Source: Flavobacterium amniphilum (lineage in GTDB: Bacteria; Bacteroidota; Bacteroidia; Flavobacteriales; Flavobacteriaceae). From it: a stretch of DNA of 47,980 bases. The stretch spans positions 1 through 47,980 of the forward strand of contig NZ_JAMLJL010000023.1 of the NCBI RefSeq assembly GCF_023634845.1. The letters are read 5' to 3'. Of the stretch, positions 32,528 through 40,370 are shown one piece after another. The notes beneath the pieces were generated by a model that made no database searches, had not been told where the DNA came from, and worked only from the letters and a program-made list of their open reading frames with translations. A program made the translations under genes and the position numbers. How positions within the stretch are numbered: position 1 is the first letter of the stretch; each line of letters opens with the position of its first letter.

Positions 32528-33409
32528 ATGAAAAGAATCTTATTTTTTGTGCTCTTCTTTAGTGGATTGAGCAACTGCTTTGGTCAGAATCCGCAAATTT
32601 CAGGAGATCTTATGCTTTGTCCCTGGACAGATGGAACAGCAACAGTAGCAAACCCGACTTATGATACGTATCAATGGTATTCCAAGTATTGGTTTACCGA
32701 AGATGAATATGTAGCCATTGACGGTGCAACCCAATCAACCTTTACGTATGACTGGTATACCTATGATCAGTCTTTGTTAAAAGTTGTGGCTACAATAAAC
32801 GGACAAACGTATGAATCGAATGTCATCCAGGTAGATTCCTATGCCTGGGCATCGTTAACCATACGGACTACTTTTACCGATAGTGTATCGTTTGATCCTG
32901 ATACAGAATCGTTCTTATTGTGCAGTGGAGGAAGCTTCCCTGTAGAATTGAATATGCCTTACAATGCCAGCATACAATGGTACAAAGATGGAGTTGCCAT
33001 TCCCGGGGCAAACAGTCCCGAATACATAATCACTTCTTCAGGAGTTTATTATGTTGAAGCTGCCCCGGATTTTTGTCCCAATGCGACAGACAATAACCAA
33101 GGTCTTCCCATCCGTGTTGTGGAAAAAGAAGATTGTAATTTAGGTATTGATGATCCTGTTCTGAAAGATAATTTGGTGAAGATTTATCCCAACCCGGCGA
33201 ATGCCATACTTCAATTGGAAATAGTGAATGGCTTAACTATTACTGATTACTGTATACTTGATCAATCCGGAAAAGAATTGATGAAGAATGAAATTGCAGG
33301 GGATACGAATCGTAAACAAATTGATGTGACCCAGCTGTCAAATGGTTTTTATTTCCTCAAGATAAAAACGGATGACGGGGAAATAATCAAAAAGTTTATT
33401 AAGGGATAA
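32528..33409 (+). CDS. Secreted protein with type IX secretion system sorting domain
   Basis: A 293-residue protein: signal peptide (FSGLSNCFGQ), two Ig-like or PKD-like beta domains (with YQWYSKYW and IQWYKDGVAIPGANSPEY, typical of such repeats), then a C-terminal type A sorting domain of about 75 residues (KIYPNPANAILQLEI, DQSGKEL, LSNGFYFLKIKTDDG, KFIKG). The sorting domain directs export through the outer membrane by T9SS and is then usually removed. No catalytic domain is visible, so it may be an adhesin or structural surface protein. A strong terminator follows 4 bp after the stop. Confidence 0.9.
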   Translation: MKRILFFVLFFSGLSNCFGQNPQISGDLMLCPWTDGTATVANPTYDTYQWYSKYWFTEDEYVAIDGATQSTFTYDWYTYDQSLLKVVATINGQTYESNVIQVDSYAWASLTIRTTFTDSVSFDPDTESFLLCSGGSFPVELNMPYNASIQWYKDGVAIPGANSPEYIITSSGVYYVEAAPDFCPNATDNNQGLPIRVVEKEDCNLGIDDPVLKDNLVKIYPNPANAILQLEIVNGLTITDYCILDQSGKELMKNEIAGDTNRKQIDVTQLSNGFYFLKIKTDDGEIIKKFIKG

Positions 33410-33412
33410 ATC

Positions 33413-33441
33413 AAAAAACGGGTGTTGAGCCCGTTTTTTTT
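33413..33441 (+). terminator. Rho-independent terminator of the T9SS cargo gene
   Basis: AAAAAACGGG / CCCGTTTTTT with a 7-nt loop and a T-run, beginning 4 bp after the stop. Confidence 0.9.
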
Positions 33442-33525
33442 ATTCATAAGAATAGTAATTGTTCAAAAAGTTATTGGGTTACTATCATGACCGATGTTCA
33501 ATCTTGGAATTTAGTATTTTGGAAT

Positions 33526-34566
33526 TTAGTATTTAAGCGTGTTTTTGATAACCGAAGCCGCTTGTATCAAAGCCGACTGTACTGCGGGAACATTGGCGAT
33601 CGGGTTTAATAAACCATAATCATGTATCATTCCCTGGTGGCGTGTAAGGGTTACCGGAACTCCGGCTTCCGCCATTTTTCTGGCATAGGCTTCTCCTTCA
33701 TCTCTTAAAATATCATGCTCTGCAGTCTGTACCAAAGCCGGTGGCAATCCTTTTAATTCTTCCAATGTCGCATTGATTGGTGTGGCATATTTTTCTTTGC
33801 GTTGGTTTACATCGGTGGTGTAATTATCCCACATCCATTTCATAAGGTTGGTGGTTAAGAACCGGCCTTCCCCGAATTCTTGATAAGATGGTCTGCTAAA
33901 ATCAGCATCGGTAACCGGCCATAACAATACCTGTAATTTGATTTCAGGGCCTTTTTTATCTTTTGCCATCAGCGCTACAACGGCTGCCATATTGCCTCCA
34001 ACACTATTTCCCACTACGGCTAAATTTTTTCCGTTTACCCCAATTTCACTTCCATGTTCTGCAACCCATTTTGTGGCAGCATACCCTTGGTTCACGGCTA
34101 CCGGATAATGGGCATCCGGTGATGGGGTATAGTCCGGGAATACAGCAGCCACACCACTGTTTACGACTAAATCCCTAACTAATCTGCGGTGGGTAGGGTA
34201 GTCGCCCAAAACCCAGCCTCCACCATGAAAGTATAGGAACACCGGAAGATTGGCTTTGGCTCCTTTGGGTTTTACAATGTGGATTTTGATGGAAGTGCCA
34301 TCCTGAACGATGGTTTTTTCGGTTTCCACAATTCCGGAGTAATCCACTTCAACCGATTTTTGGGCGCCAACCAGCACCAAGCGCGCCTCTTCAGGACTTA
34401 ACGATTCAACGGGTTTTCCGCCGCCGGTATTTAATGCTTTCAAGAACCCTCTGATTTGCGGGTCGATGTTCGGATCGTTTTCTGCTTTCGGACTTTGTGC
34501 GTGTACTCCGCCAACCATTGTTACAACCAATGCAACTACTAATGGTAAAATTTTAATTGTTTTCAT
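33526..34566 (-). CDS. Exported alpha/beta hydrolase, hormone-sensitive-lipase (HSL) family
   Basis: 346 residues with a signal peptide (VTMVGGVHAQ). The oxyanion motif HGGGW (114-118), the nucleophile elbow GNSVGG (S188), D285 in AEHDILRDEG and H315 in GMIHDYG complete an HSL-type triad. Family members hydrolyse short acyl esters of small molecules. Higher GC and codon use like the metabolic genes suggest a core gene. It is monocistronic with a well-formed promoter at 34627-34658. Confidence 0.9.
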   Translation of the reverse strand: MKTIKILPLVVALVVTMVGGVHAQSPKAENDPNIDPQIRGFLKALNTGGGKPVESLSPEEARLVLVGAQKSVEVDYSGIVETEKTIVQDGTSIKIHIVKPKGAKANLPVFLYFHGGGWVLGDYPTHRRLVRDLVVNSGVAAVFPDYTPSPDAHYPVAVNQGYAATKWVAEHGSEIGVNGKNLAVVGNSVGGNMAAVVALMAKDKKGPEIKLQVLLWPVTDADFSRPSYQEFGEGRFLTTNLMKWMWDNYTTDVNQRKEKYATPINATLEELKGLPPALVQTAEHDILRDEGEAYARKMAEAGVPVTLTRHQGMIHDYGLLNPIANVPAVQSALIQAASVIKNTLKY

Positions 34567-34626
34567 AATCTTTATGTATTTAGTTTATCTATTTGTTATT
34601 CAAATCGTTATTGTGATTTGATGAGA

Positions 34627-34658
34627 CAAATTTAGGTTGGTTATGGATTATAAATCAA
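34627..34658 (-). promoter_or_regulatory. Bacteroidota promoter for the HSL-family hydrolase
   Basis: TTG (34656-34658) and TAAATTTG (34627-34634) on the minus strand are separated by 21 bp, within the known TTG-N17-23-TAnnTTTG pattern, about 60 bp upstream of the ATG. The rest of the 324-bp gap 34567-34890 is AT-rich DNA carrying the opposite promoter region for 34891, with no other recognisable feature. Confidence 0.6.
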
Positions 34659-34890
34659 ATTAATAATTTTTGTTAATTATAAGTTTAAGTAATAATTAGA
34701 AGTGGAATCCGCAGTAGAAGAGGGGGAAAGAAGTAAAAAAGCTTATTGATTATTTTAGTTCTCATGTCTAATGAATAGGCTGGTTTTTTAAAATTATAAG
34801 AATTTTATTATAAATTTTTTTGAAAATTGTGTTTTTTGGTACGCAAATTGTTTGTAGGTAAAAAATTATTTAAACCTAAAACTTTAAAAC

Positions 34891-35364
34891 ATGGGGACAA
34901 AAAACCAAATTAGTATCGAAATTCCACAGGAGGTGGTAGATACGGTAAGAGAAAAATTGCAAGAGTGTAAAACAGCATTAGCGCCTTACTTACAAGGTTT
35001 AACCGCAGAAGAACGCTCAACGATTTTTAAAATGGGGAACAAAACAGTAGCAACAGTCCAAAAAACAAAATCGTATGTCGATACCAATCCCGAGTTCGTA
35101 CCGGCGTATATGGACAAAACAGAATTTTTAAAAGACGAAGCAGTCGTAAGTCTTTTAAGTCCGATAGCCAATTTAAGTACGCAATTGTCTACTGATGTGA
35201 ATGATACCATCATGTTAGCCGGTAGTGAAGCCTTACAGGCCTCGTTATTGTACTACGGACAGGTAAAAGAAGCACACAGCAAAGGTATTGTAACGGCAAA
35301 ACCTATTTATGAGGATTTAAGTCAGCGGTTTATGAGGACCAGCCGCAGAAGAAGCAGTAACTAA
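34891..35364 (+). CDS. Conserved hypothetical cytosolic protein, 157 aa
   Basis: No signal peptide or membrane segment. The predicted structure is mainly alpha-helical (QEVVDTVREKLQECKTALAPYLQGL, LTAEERSTIFKMGNKTVATVQKTKSYV, DTIMLAGSEALQASLLYYGQVKEA), with a basic end (RTSRRRSSN) that could contact nucleic acid. I do not recognise the family. High GC relative to surroundings, regular codon use and a good terminator suggest a well-expressed native gene. Confidence 0.7.
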   Translation: MGTKNQISIEIPQEVVDTVREKLQECKTALAPYLQGLTAEERSTIFKMGNKTVATVQKTKSYVDTNPEFVPAYMDKTEFLKDEAVVSLLSPIANLSTQLSTDVNDTIMLAGSEALQASLLYYGQVKEAHSKGIVTAKPIYEDLSQRFMRTSRRRSSN

Positions 35365-35390
35365 ATAGTGTAGTAGTAATTTACATCTTG

Positions 35391-35420
35391 AAAAGACTCC
35401 GGTAATGGGGTCTTTTTTTT
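35391..35420 (+). terminator. Rho-independent terminator of the 157-aa protein gene
   Basis: AAAAGACTCC (35391-35400) pairs with GGGGTCTTTT (35407-35416, one G-T) and is followed by more Ts. Confidence 0.85.
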
Positions 35421-35493
35421 GGTCCCAACTCCTGTCCATCGTTTTCTTCATTTGTAACAGAGGTAATCACTATTAAGTTATCCATTTGAATCT

Positions 35494-35711
35494 AAAAGGC
35501 TGGAATTCCAGGCAAAAAGGCTGGACGTTGAGGCAAAAAGGGTGGATGTCGAAGTAAAAAGGGTGGATGTCGAAGTAAAAAGGGTGGATGTCGAAGTAAA
35601 AAGGGTGGATGTCGAGGCAAAAAGGGTGGATGTTGAGTGTAAAAGAGTGGATGTTGAGTGTAAAAGGGTGGATGTTGAGTGTAAAAGGGTGGATGTTGAG
35701 TGTAAAAGGTG
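35494..35711. repeat. 21-bp minisatellite, ten full units plus a partial one
   Basis: Ten 21-bp units fill 35494-35703 exactly, with a partial eleventh. The consensus is AAAAGGGTGGATGT(C/T)GA followed by AGTA, GGCA or TGT-type ends that fall into three sub-blocks. The first two units are more divergent (GGCTGG). The unit length is a multiple of three and one frame encodes KRVDVE(V/A/C) repeats. An ATG-started frame from 35542 overlaps the methyltransferase gene in antisense, so I treat the array as non-coding. It lies between the converging 157-aa protein gene and the six-gene operon. Confidence 0.9.
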
Positions 35712-35738
35712 TTTTTTACTTACACAGTTAGTGAGATA

Positions 35739-36800
35739 CTACCTTATAAAAAAACTAATTTGTTTAAGAATATCTTCTTTGCACAAATACTTTGCGGTGA
35801 GACCTTTTTTTAATGAGAGTAATTGTTCTTCTAGTTTTAAAATATCCTCTTCATTTATGTCCAATAAAATATTTTTTACAACATAGAAATAATCTGAAGC
35901 ATATTTACCAATATAATCTTTTTTAACTTTAAATACTCTTCCTGAACTTCTTCCAACTCGTGCTATTAATAAGTCATTTTTTTGAACAGTTCTATCGGAA
36001 GAAAATAAGTCTTTTTGTATATATCTAGTTAGTTTCAAATCTCCATCTTTGTTGCTGAAATGAATAACTTGTGTAAGTTCTTTTTTTTCATAACCTACTT
36101 GTGATTTTAAAAGCTTCGAATTATCAATACCTCTATATGCTATAATATTTGATGATATATTATCTCTCTTATCCAAAGTAATATTATTAGAAGATATGTT
36201 TAAATATCTACCAATAAAAATTCTAGTTTTAACTTCACTACCTAGAAAGTATTTTTTCGGTTCACCTAAGTATTTTACGTCAAAATATGATAAAAAAATA
36301 CTTTTAAAATTTTCTAACTTTTTTGAAGAAAAAATATTTTCTGGCAAAATTGCAGCAAATATTTCATCATCTTTTAAAAGATACATATTAGAAACAATCA
36401 TTAATGTTTCAATCCTTTTAGATTTAATTGCTTCATAATGCAATAAAGTATGCTTTTGACAGACTTGAGTTGGGATATAGTCCGTCTTTCCAAAAGGAGG
36501 ATTAGCTAAAATAAGTTTAGGATTAGTAATTGGTAAAATATCTAAATTACTGTAATCTAAGGCATTGGCTTTTATGAAAGTAAGTGAGGTATCAGTGTCT
36601 TTATCTGTTTTAGTTGATTTAGACTCAATATCAACACCTATTGAAGGGATACTGTTCCAACGCATTTTAGCAGCATCTAAGAAATTACCGCTTCCTGAAC
36701 ATATGTCAATAATACAATTTGGTGTATAGTCACTCGGTATTAAATTAACTATTTCACTTGCAATCTCTATAGGAGTATAAAAGTTAGACCAGTTTATCAT
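35739..36800 (-). CDS. N6-adenine DNA methyltransferase with C-terminal specificity-like region
   Basis: 353 residues. SAM-binding motif I is DICSGSGNFLDAA (32-44), an acidic motif follows at GVDIES (55-60), and the catalytic motif IV is NPPFG (100-104). The C-terminal part (about 210-353; KNDLLIARVGRSSGRVFKV, then KLEEQLLSLKKGLTAKYL) resembles a target-recognition domain and spacer helix of type I S subunits or type IIG enzymes. It probably methylates adenine in a specific site. It is the last gene of a six-gene operon and overlaps the HEPN gene by one base, so it may mark self DNA or protect against a partner effector. Confidence 0.85.
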   Translation of the reverse strand: MINWSNFYTPIEIASEIVNLIPSDYTPNCIIDICSGSGNFLDAAKMRWNSIPSIGVDIESKSTKTDKDTDTSLTFIKANALDYSNLDILPITNPKLILANPPFGKTDYIPTQVCQKHTLLHYEAIKSKRIETLMIVSNMYLLKDDEIFAAILPENIFSSKKLENFKSIFLSYFDVKYLGEPKKYFLGSEVKTRIFIGRYLNISSNNITLDKRDNISSNIIAYRGIDNSKLLKSQVGYEKKELTQVIHFSNKDGDLKLTRYIQKDLFSSDRTVQKNDLLIARVGRSSGRVFKVKKDYIGKYASDYFYVVKNILLDINEEDILKLEEQLLSLKKGLTAKYLCKEDILKQISFFIR

Positions 36801-37660
36801 TATCTTCTTAAGCTATTATAAAAATTTCTATATAAATCATAAGCATCTTTTGCATTAGAATGTAAAGGAGGCGCTTCAATTGTTGATGCAAATGTCTTAT
36901 AATATTTTATAAATTCGGCACGATCTGAATTATAATTCCATTTCCAAATTGTGGAGCCGAGTTTTCTCCCATTTTCATCAGTAATCAGTCGTTGAAGTAA
37001 TCCGTTGAATATATAATTATTAACTTCTTTAACAACAACATTGCATGCTAGTTGTAGTTCCTGTAAAAATTGATAATTTAAAAGTAATGGTTTTTCGATG
37101 CAAATTGAATGTTCAGATAATCCTAACTTAATGGCATTTTTGGTGCCTAGTTTTCCAAAGCGATGTACTAAACAATGTCTAATTTCACAAACTTTATTAA
37201 ATTCTTCAAGTGCAGATATCAAAGAATTAGGCAGGTGACCTTTTAATCCAATAAAGGTTTTAATCGATTCTTTAACATTTGTTTTCCCAGCGAAAGATAT
37301 ATCCTCTAAAATTGCTTCTGGTAATAAATTAGCACCATGACTAATTGCTGCACCATAAGATAGAGGCATAGACTCACAATTTTTTAAGCTAGCTTTATCT
37401 ATTAAAATAGTTCTTCTTATAACTTCTCTCATATAACTTTCAAATGCTGAAACACTTCCTAAAATAACAAGATTAGCATTTATCTCATTAAAATTAACCG
37501 GATTAATTAATACTATAAGAGATCTAATTTTGTTTAAATATGTATCAATAGGAGATTCGTTATTTTCTTGAAAGTTTAAATCAAACATTATACTTGTATC
37601 TAGAGGAGTGTATCCTGAAGTATTATTAGCATCGATAGTAATATTTGCATTTGCACTCAT
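36800..37660 (-). CDS. HEPN-domain protein, probable RNase effector
   Basis: 286 mainly helical residues. The motif EIRHCLVHRFGKLG holds R161-x4-H166, the Rx4-6H signature of HEPN ribonucleases. It is preceded by a helix with SAFESYMREVIRR, as in RiboL-PSP/MAE_28990-like HEPN proteins. Such proteins are common toxins or effectors in abortive-infection, toxin-antitoxin and CRISPR-linked systems, cutting RNA when released or dimerised. It lies 6 bp after the zinc-ribbon ATPase and overlaps the methyltransferase start by one base. The RNase role is family-based inference. Confidence 0.7.
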   Translation of the reverse strand: MSANANITIDANNTSGYTPLDTSIMFDLNFQENNESPIDTYLNKIRSLIVLINPVNFNEINANLVILGSVSAFESYMREVIRRTILIDKASLKNCESMPLSYGAAISHGANLLPEAILEDISFAGKTNVKESIKTFIGLKGHLPNSLISALEEFNKVCEIRHCLVHRFGKLGTKNAIKLGLSEHSICIEKPLLLNYQFLQELQLACNVVVKEVNNYIFNGLLQRLITDENGRKLGSTIWKWNYNSDRAEFIKYYKTFASTIEAPPLHSNAKDAYDLYRNFYNSLRR

Positions 37661-37666
37661 ATCTAT

Positions 37667-39355
37667 TTATGCTAAAAATTCATCAACAATTGAAAAAACT
37701 CGGTTTAGAATTTCTTGTGAACGCACTCCACCAATCTTCTTTACTTTTATGAGCTCTGATGCAGGGTTTTGTACAGAATAAAAGTCTTTGATTTTTTTAA
37801 AATTTGCTTGTTTAACCGCATTTGATTGCAATGTAGTTAATGGAATAATAGAAACATCAAGTTCCATACAACTTTCAAACGCAGAAGGGATTACCAGTTC
37901 TGAGCCACAAACATGGCAAAAACGCTGATTTTCCTGTATTCTTATTGCCCCACAGCTAGGACAAGGCGGTAAATCTAGCTTTAGATTTGTGATATCTTCT
38001 GAACTTAATAATCTATCAAATTTTCTTCTTAAAGGCTGCTTCTTTTCGTTTGAAAGCAATTTTTCGAGTATTTTTTGAGTATCAAAACCACGACCTGCTG
38101 TAAAAGCTTTAGATCTAATAAGAAACATTATGTGTGGAGTATATCTACTATATTCTCTGTCATGCCCGTGACTTACTGTACTACTATACTTGTATAATAA
38201 ACCAGCTTCATTCAAAAACTGAATCATACGTTCCACCATATTATTTGAATGAGTTTCTATGCCAACGATTATATTTTTTGTTTCTTCATTATTTTTCGTT
38301 GATTCAGTCAGTTCGTCAACAATACTCTGAAAAAAATTATAACCAATTTCTATTATATTCGAGAATTGAGGAACTTTTTTCTTTAAAGAAAGATATTCAG
38401 CTTTAATAAGGTCAGAATGTTGATCAATGACTTCATTAAATTTTGATTGCTTAGTTTGTTTTGTTGATTGAATGTATGATCTAACCAAAAATATAAATGC
38501 ACGTGGAATACCGAAAGAAGCATATTTTAGTATCTCTATGATATCAGAATCCATATTGCTCTTAATAAATGATAATCGTTTATTTATTAGCTGATCCATA
38601 AATTCGCTATAAGACTTCATATCATCACTTACGTTGATCCAGCATTCTACCTTTTCTGCATCATGTCCAAGATGAAATTTTGTGCCATATTCTGTTGTTC
38701 CCGGATAAACCGAAGCTTTAGGTGAAATATTTGAAGATTTCAAACTTATAAAAATTTCAAAAAACTCGATTAAATACTCAGGTGTAAGTGTAAGTGCAGC
38801 GTCATCTAATAATAATATTGCTCGTGGTCTGCCAGTAAGTAAGATTAATTCTTCTATAAGGGTTTTAACATAGGAAACATTTAACTCATGAAGCAATTTT
38901 TCATCTTGAAACCTAAAGATTCCTTTTTCAGCTTGGCCAATAAAAGTCTCGAGACTTTCTTTAGATAACCAATTTTTGTCTAAGATGCTATCTATATTAG
39001 TATTAGATGAGAAACCAAAATCATGGATTGCAAGTACTATTTTAGCTAGAACCCATGTGTGAAATATTCGTATTGCATTTGGAGCTCTTGAAATCAAAGG
39101 TTCCAAGTGATAATATCTATTAAAACTCACATACAATGACACTGGCTTTTCATTATTTTTAAGGCAAGACATATGAGCTATCAACATCTGGTGAGTTTTT
39201 CCAGTACCTCTTGGACCCACTAAAAGTTTTGCCCCAGTTCCTTTAAGCTTTTTCTGAATATTTTGAAAATATTCGTTATCTACATACCACTCTTCTACCA
39301 AGTTGTTTTCAAGGTAATCACTTCTTTCCTCCAGTTGTTTTTGTTCAAAATCCAT
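37667..39355 (-). CDS. P-loop ATPase with C-terminal zinc ribbon and HhH-like tail
   Basis: 562 residues. Walker A is GPRGTGKTH (47-55) and Walker B AILLLDDAAL (179-188). The sensor/lid region contains YPGTTEYGTKFHLGHD and FGIPRAFIFLVRSYI, as in ORC/CDC6- and STAND-like ATPases. A winged-helix-like segment spans about 370-415. Then come a zinc ribbon (C465, C468, C480, C483) and a helix-hairpin-helix-like end (VKKIGGVRSQEILNRV, 538-553). The ribbon and HhH suggest nucleic-acid contact. It is the fourth gene of the operon, 40 bp after gene three and 6 bp before the HEPN gene; this is the only larger gap in the unit. Confidence 0.75.
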   Translation of the reverse strand: MDFEQKQLEERSDYLENNLVEEWYVDNEYFQNIQKKLKGTGAKLLVGPRGTGKTHQMLIAHMSCLKNNEKPVSLYVSFNRYYHLEPLISRAPNAIRIFHTWVLAKIVLAIHDFGFSSNTNIDSILDKNWLSKESLETFIGQAEKGIFRFQDEKLLHELNVSYVKTLIEELILLTGRPRAILLLDDAALTLTPEYLIEFFEIFISLKSSNISPKASVYPGTTEYGTKFHLGHDAEKVECWINVSDDMKSYSEFMDQLINKRLSFIKSNMDSDIIEILKYASFGIPRAFIFLVRSYIQSTKQTKQSKFNEVIDQHSDLIKAEYLSLKKKVPQFSNIIEIGYNFFQSIVDELTESTKNNEETKNIIVGIETHSNNMVERMIQFLNEAGLLYKYSSTVSHGHDREYSRYTPHIMFLIRSKAFTAGRGFDTQKILEKLLSNEKKQPLRRKFDRLLSSEDITNLKLDLPPCPSCGAIRIQENQRFCHVCGSELVIPSAFESCMELDVSIIPLTTLQSNAVKQANFKKIKDFYSVQNPASELIKVKKIGGVRSQEILNRVFSIVDEFLA

Positions 39356-39395
39356 GTTTCTGTGTTAATTATAGAATATTACCTAGTATTAAGAA

Positions 39396-40370
39396 TTAGA
39401 TTGATTTATTAATAAAGTCTGTTAAATTATATAAAAAAGTATTACCAACTCCAATAGTACGCTTTTTATCACCAAATGATGGGAAATCATAATACAATTG
39501 AACATCTTCATTATCAATAGCAAACATACAAGCACCTAATGAATGTGGTTTAGTACCAATTGGCGCAATTGTAATCTCATAATCTGGATTATTTATTTTT
39601 ATATCATTTAAAATATTATAAGCACCAAAAGGTTCATTTGCTGTAGCTCTTTTTATTAATGCGTATGCCCGAGATTGTTCTAGGGCATACTGATTTTCAG
39701 AATAAACATAATATTGCCAGCCAGGCTGAAATGAAGGAAACCCAACAACAGCATAGGTTTTGCGTGTCGCAGGGTTCACATCTTCGAATGCTTTACTAAA
39801 CCTGTTTCCTTCAAACCCCATTAATGCAACAAGAAGTCTTTCCTTGTTATAATCATTTACCCTCAAAAATCCAGGTAAAGGCTTAACGGAACAGAATTTC
39901 TCAGTTAAATCAAATTTTTTCGTTACATTTTCAACTTTTTGTTGGATATATTCTTCAGGTTCAGTATATGTTAATACTAATGATTTTGGCTTATAATCTT
40001 TTCGTAATAATGCTAAAAAATAAAAAAGGATGGGATGTTTGATTGAGGTAATATCAATTAAAATATTTTTATCCTCTAATCCAATTTTATCCAAATCATT
40101 TTTGAAATCTTGCATTAAATCTTTCCCTATTAAGCCAATATTTTCTTTCCGGTGTACAAATTTACCAGAAGACTGTTCAATTGTATATTTTTCAAATTCA
40201 ATATCATAGTTAAGAGAATAAATAGGACCTTTATAAAAGGTATTTAAAAGTGAATAAACTTTCTGCGCTCTTATTTCATTACTGTTGCCAACAAAGAACA
40301 AATCTGTTTCTTTTAAAGATGCCAAAAAACTACGTTCAGTTTCGAGGTTATAATATCTACTATATAACAT
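39396..40370 (-). CDS. Uncharacterised conflict-system protein, possibly Rossmann-like
   Basis: 324 residues, no signal peptide or membrane helix. Blocks of note are LFFVGNSNEIRAQKVYSLL (about 26-44), ILIDITSIKHPILFYFLALL (103-122), PKSLVLTYTEPEEY (128-141), LMGFEGNRF (185-193), GFPSFQPGWQYYVY (210-223) and IAPIGTKPHSLGACMFAI (270-287). Alternating hydrophobic strands ending in small or acidic residues suggest a Rossmann-like sensor or nucleotide-processing fold. I cannot assign a family. Its start overlaps the stop of the ORC/CDC6-like ATPase by one base, so the two are translationally coupled. Confidence 0.6.
   Translation of the reverse strand: MLYSRYYNLETERSFLASLKETDLFFVGNSNEIRAQKVYSLLNTFYKGPIYSLNYDIEFEKYTIEQSSGKFVHRKENIGLIGKDLMQDFKNDLDKIGLEDKNILIDITSIKHPILFYFLALLRKDYKPKSLVLTYTEPEEYIQQKVENVTKKFDLTEKFCSVKPLPGFLRVNDYNKERLLVALMGFEGNRFSKAFEDVNPATRKTYAVVGFPSFQPGWQYYVYSENQYALEQSRAYALIKRATANEPFGAYNILNDIKINNPDYEITIAPIGTKPHSLGACMFAIDNEDVQLYYDFPSFGDKKRTIGVGNTFLYNLTDFINKSI

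Noticed and set aside
35494..35711. CRISPR array
   Set aside because: The repeats are directly adjacent with no unique spacers, so this is a tandem minisatellite.
35542..35886. 114-codon frame through the minisatellite
   Set aside because: Only the 21-bp repeat unit keeps it open, and it then runs antisense through the methyltransferase gene. Coding is not excluded, but no start signal or domain supports it.
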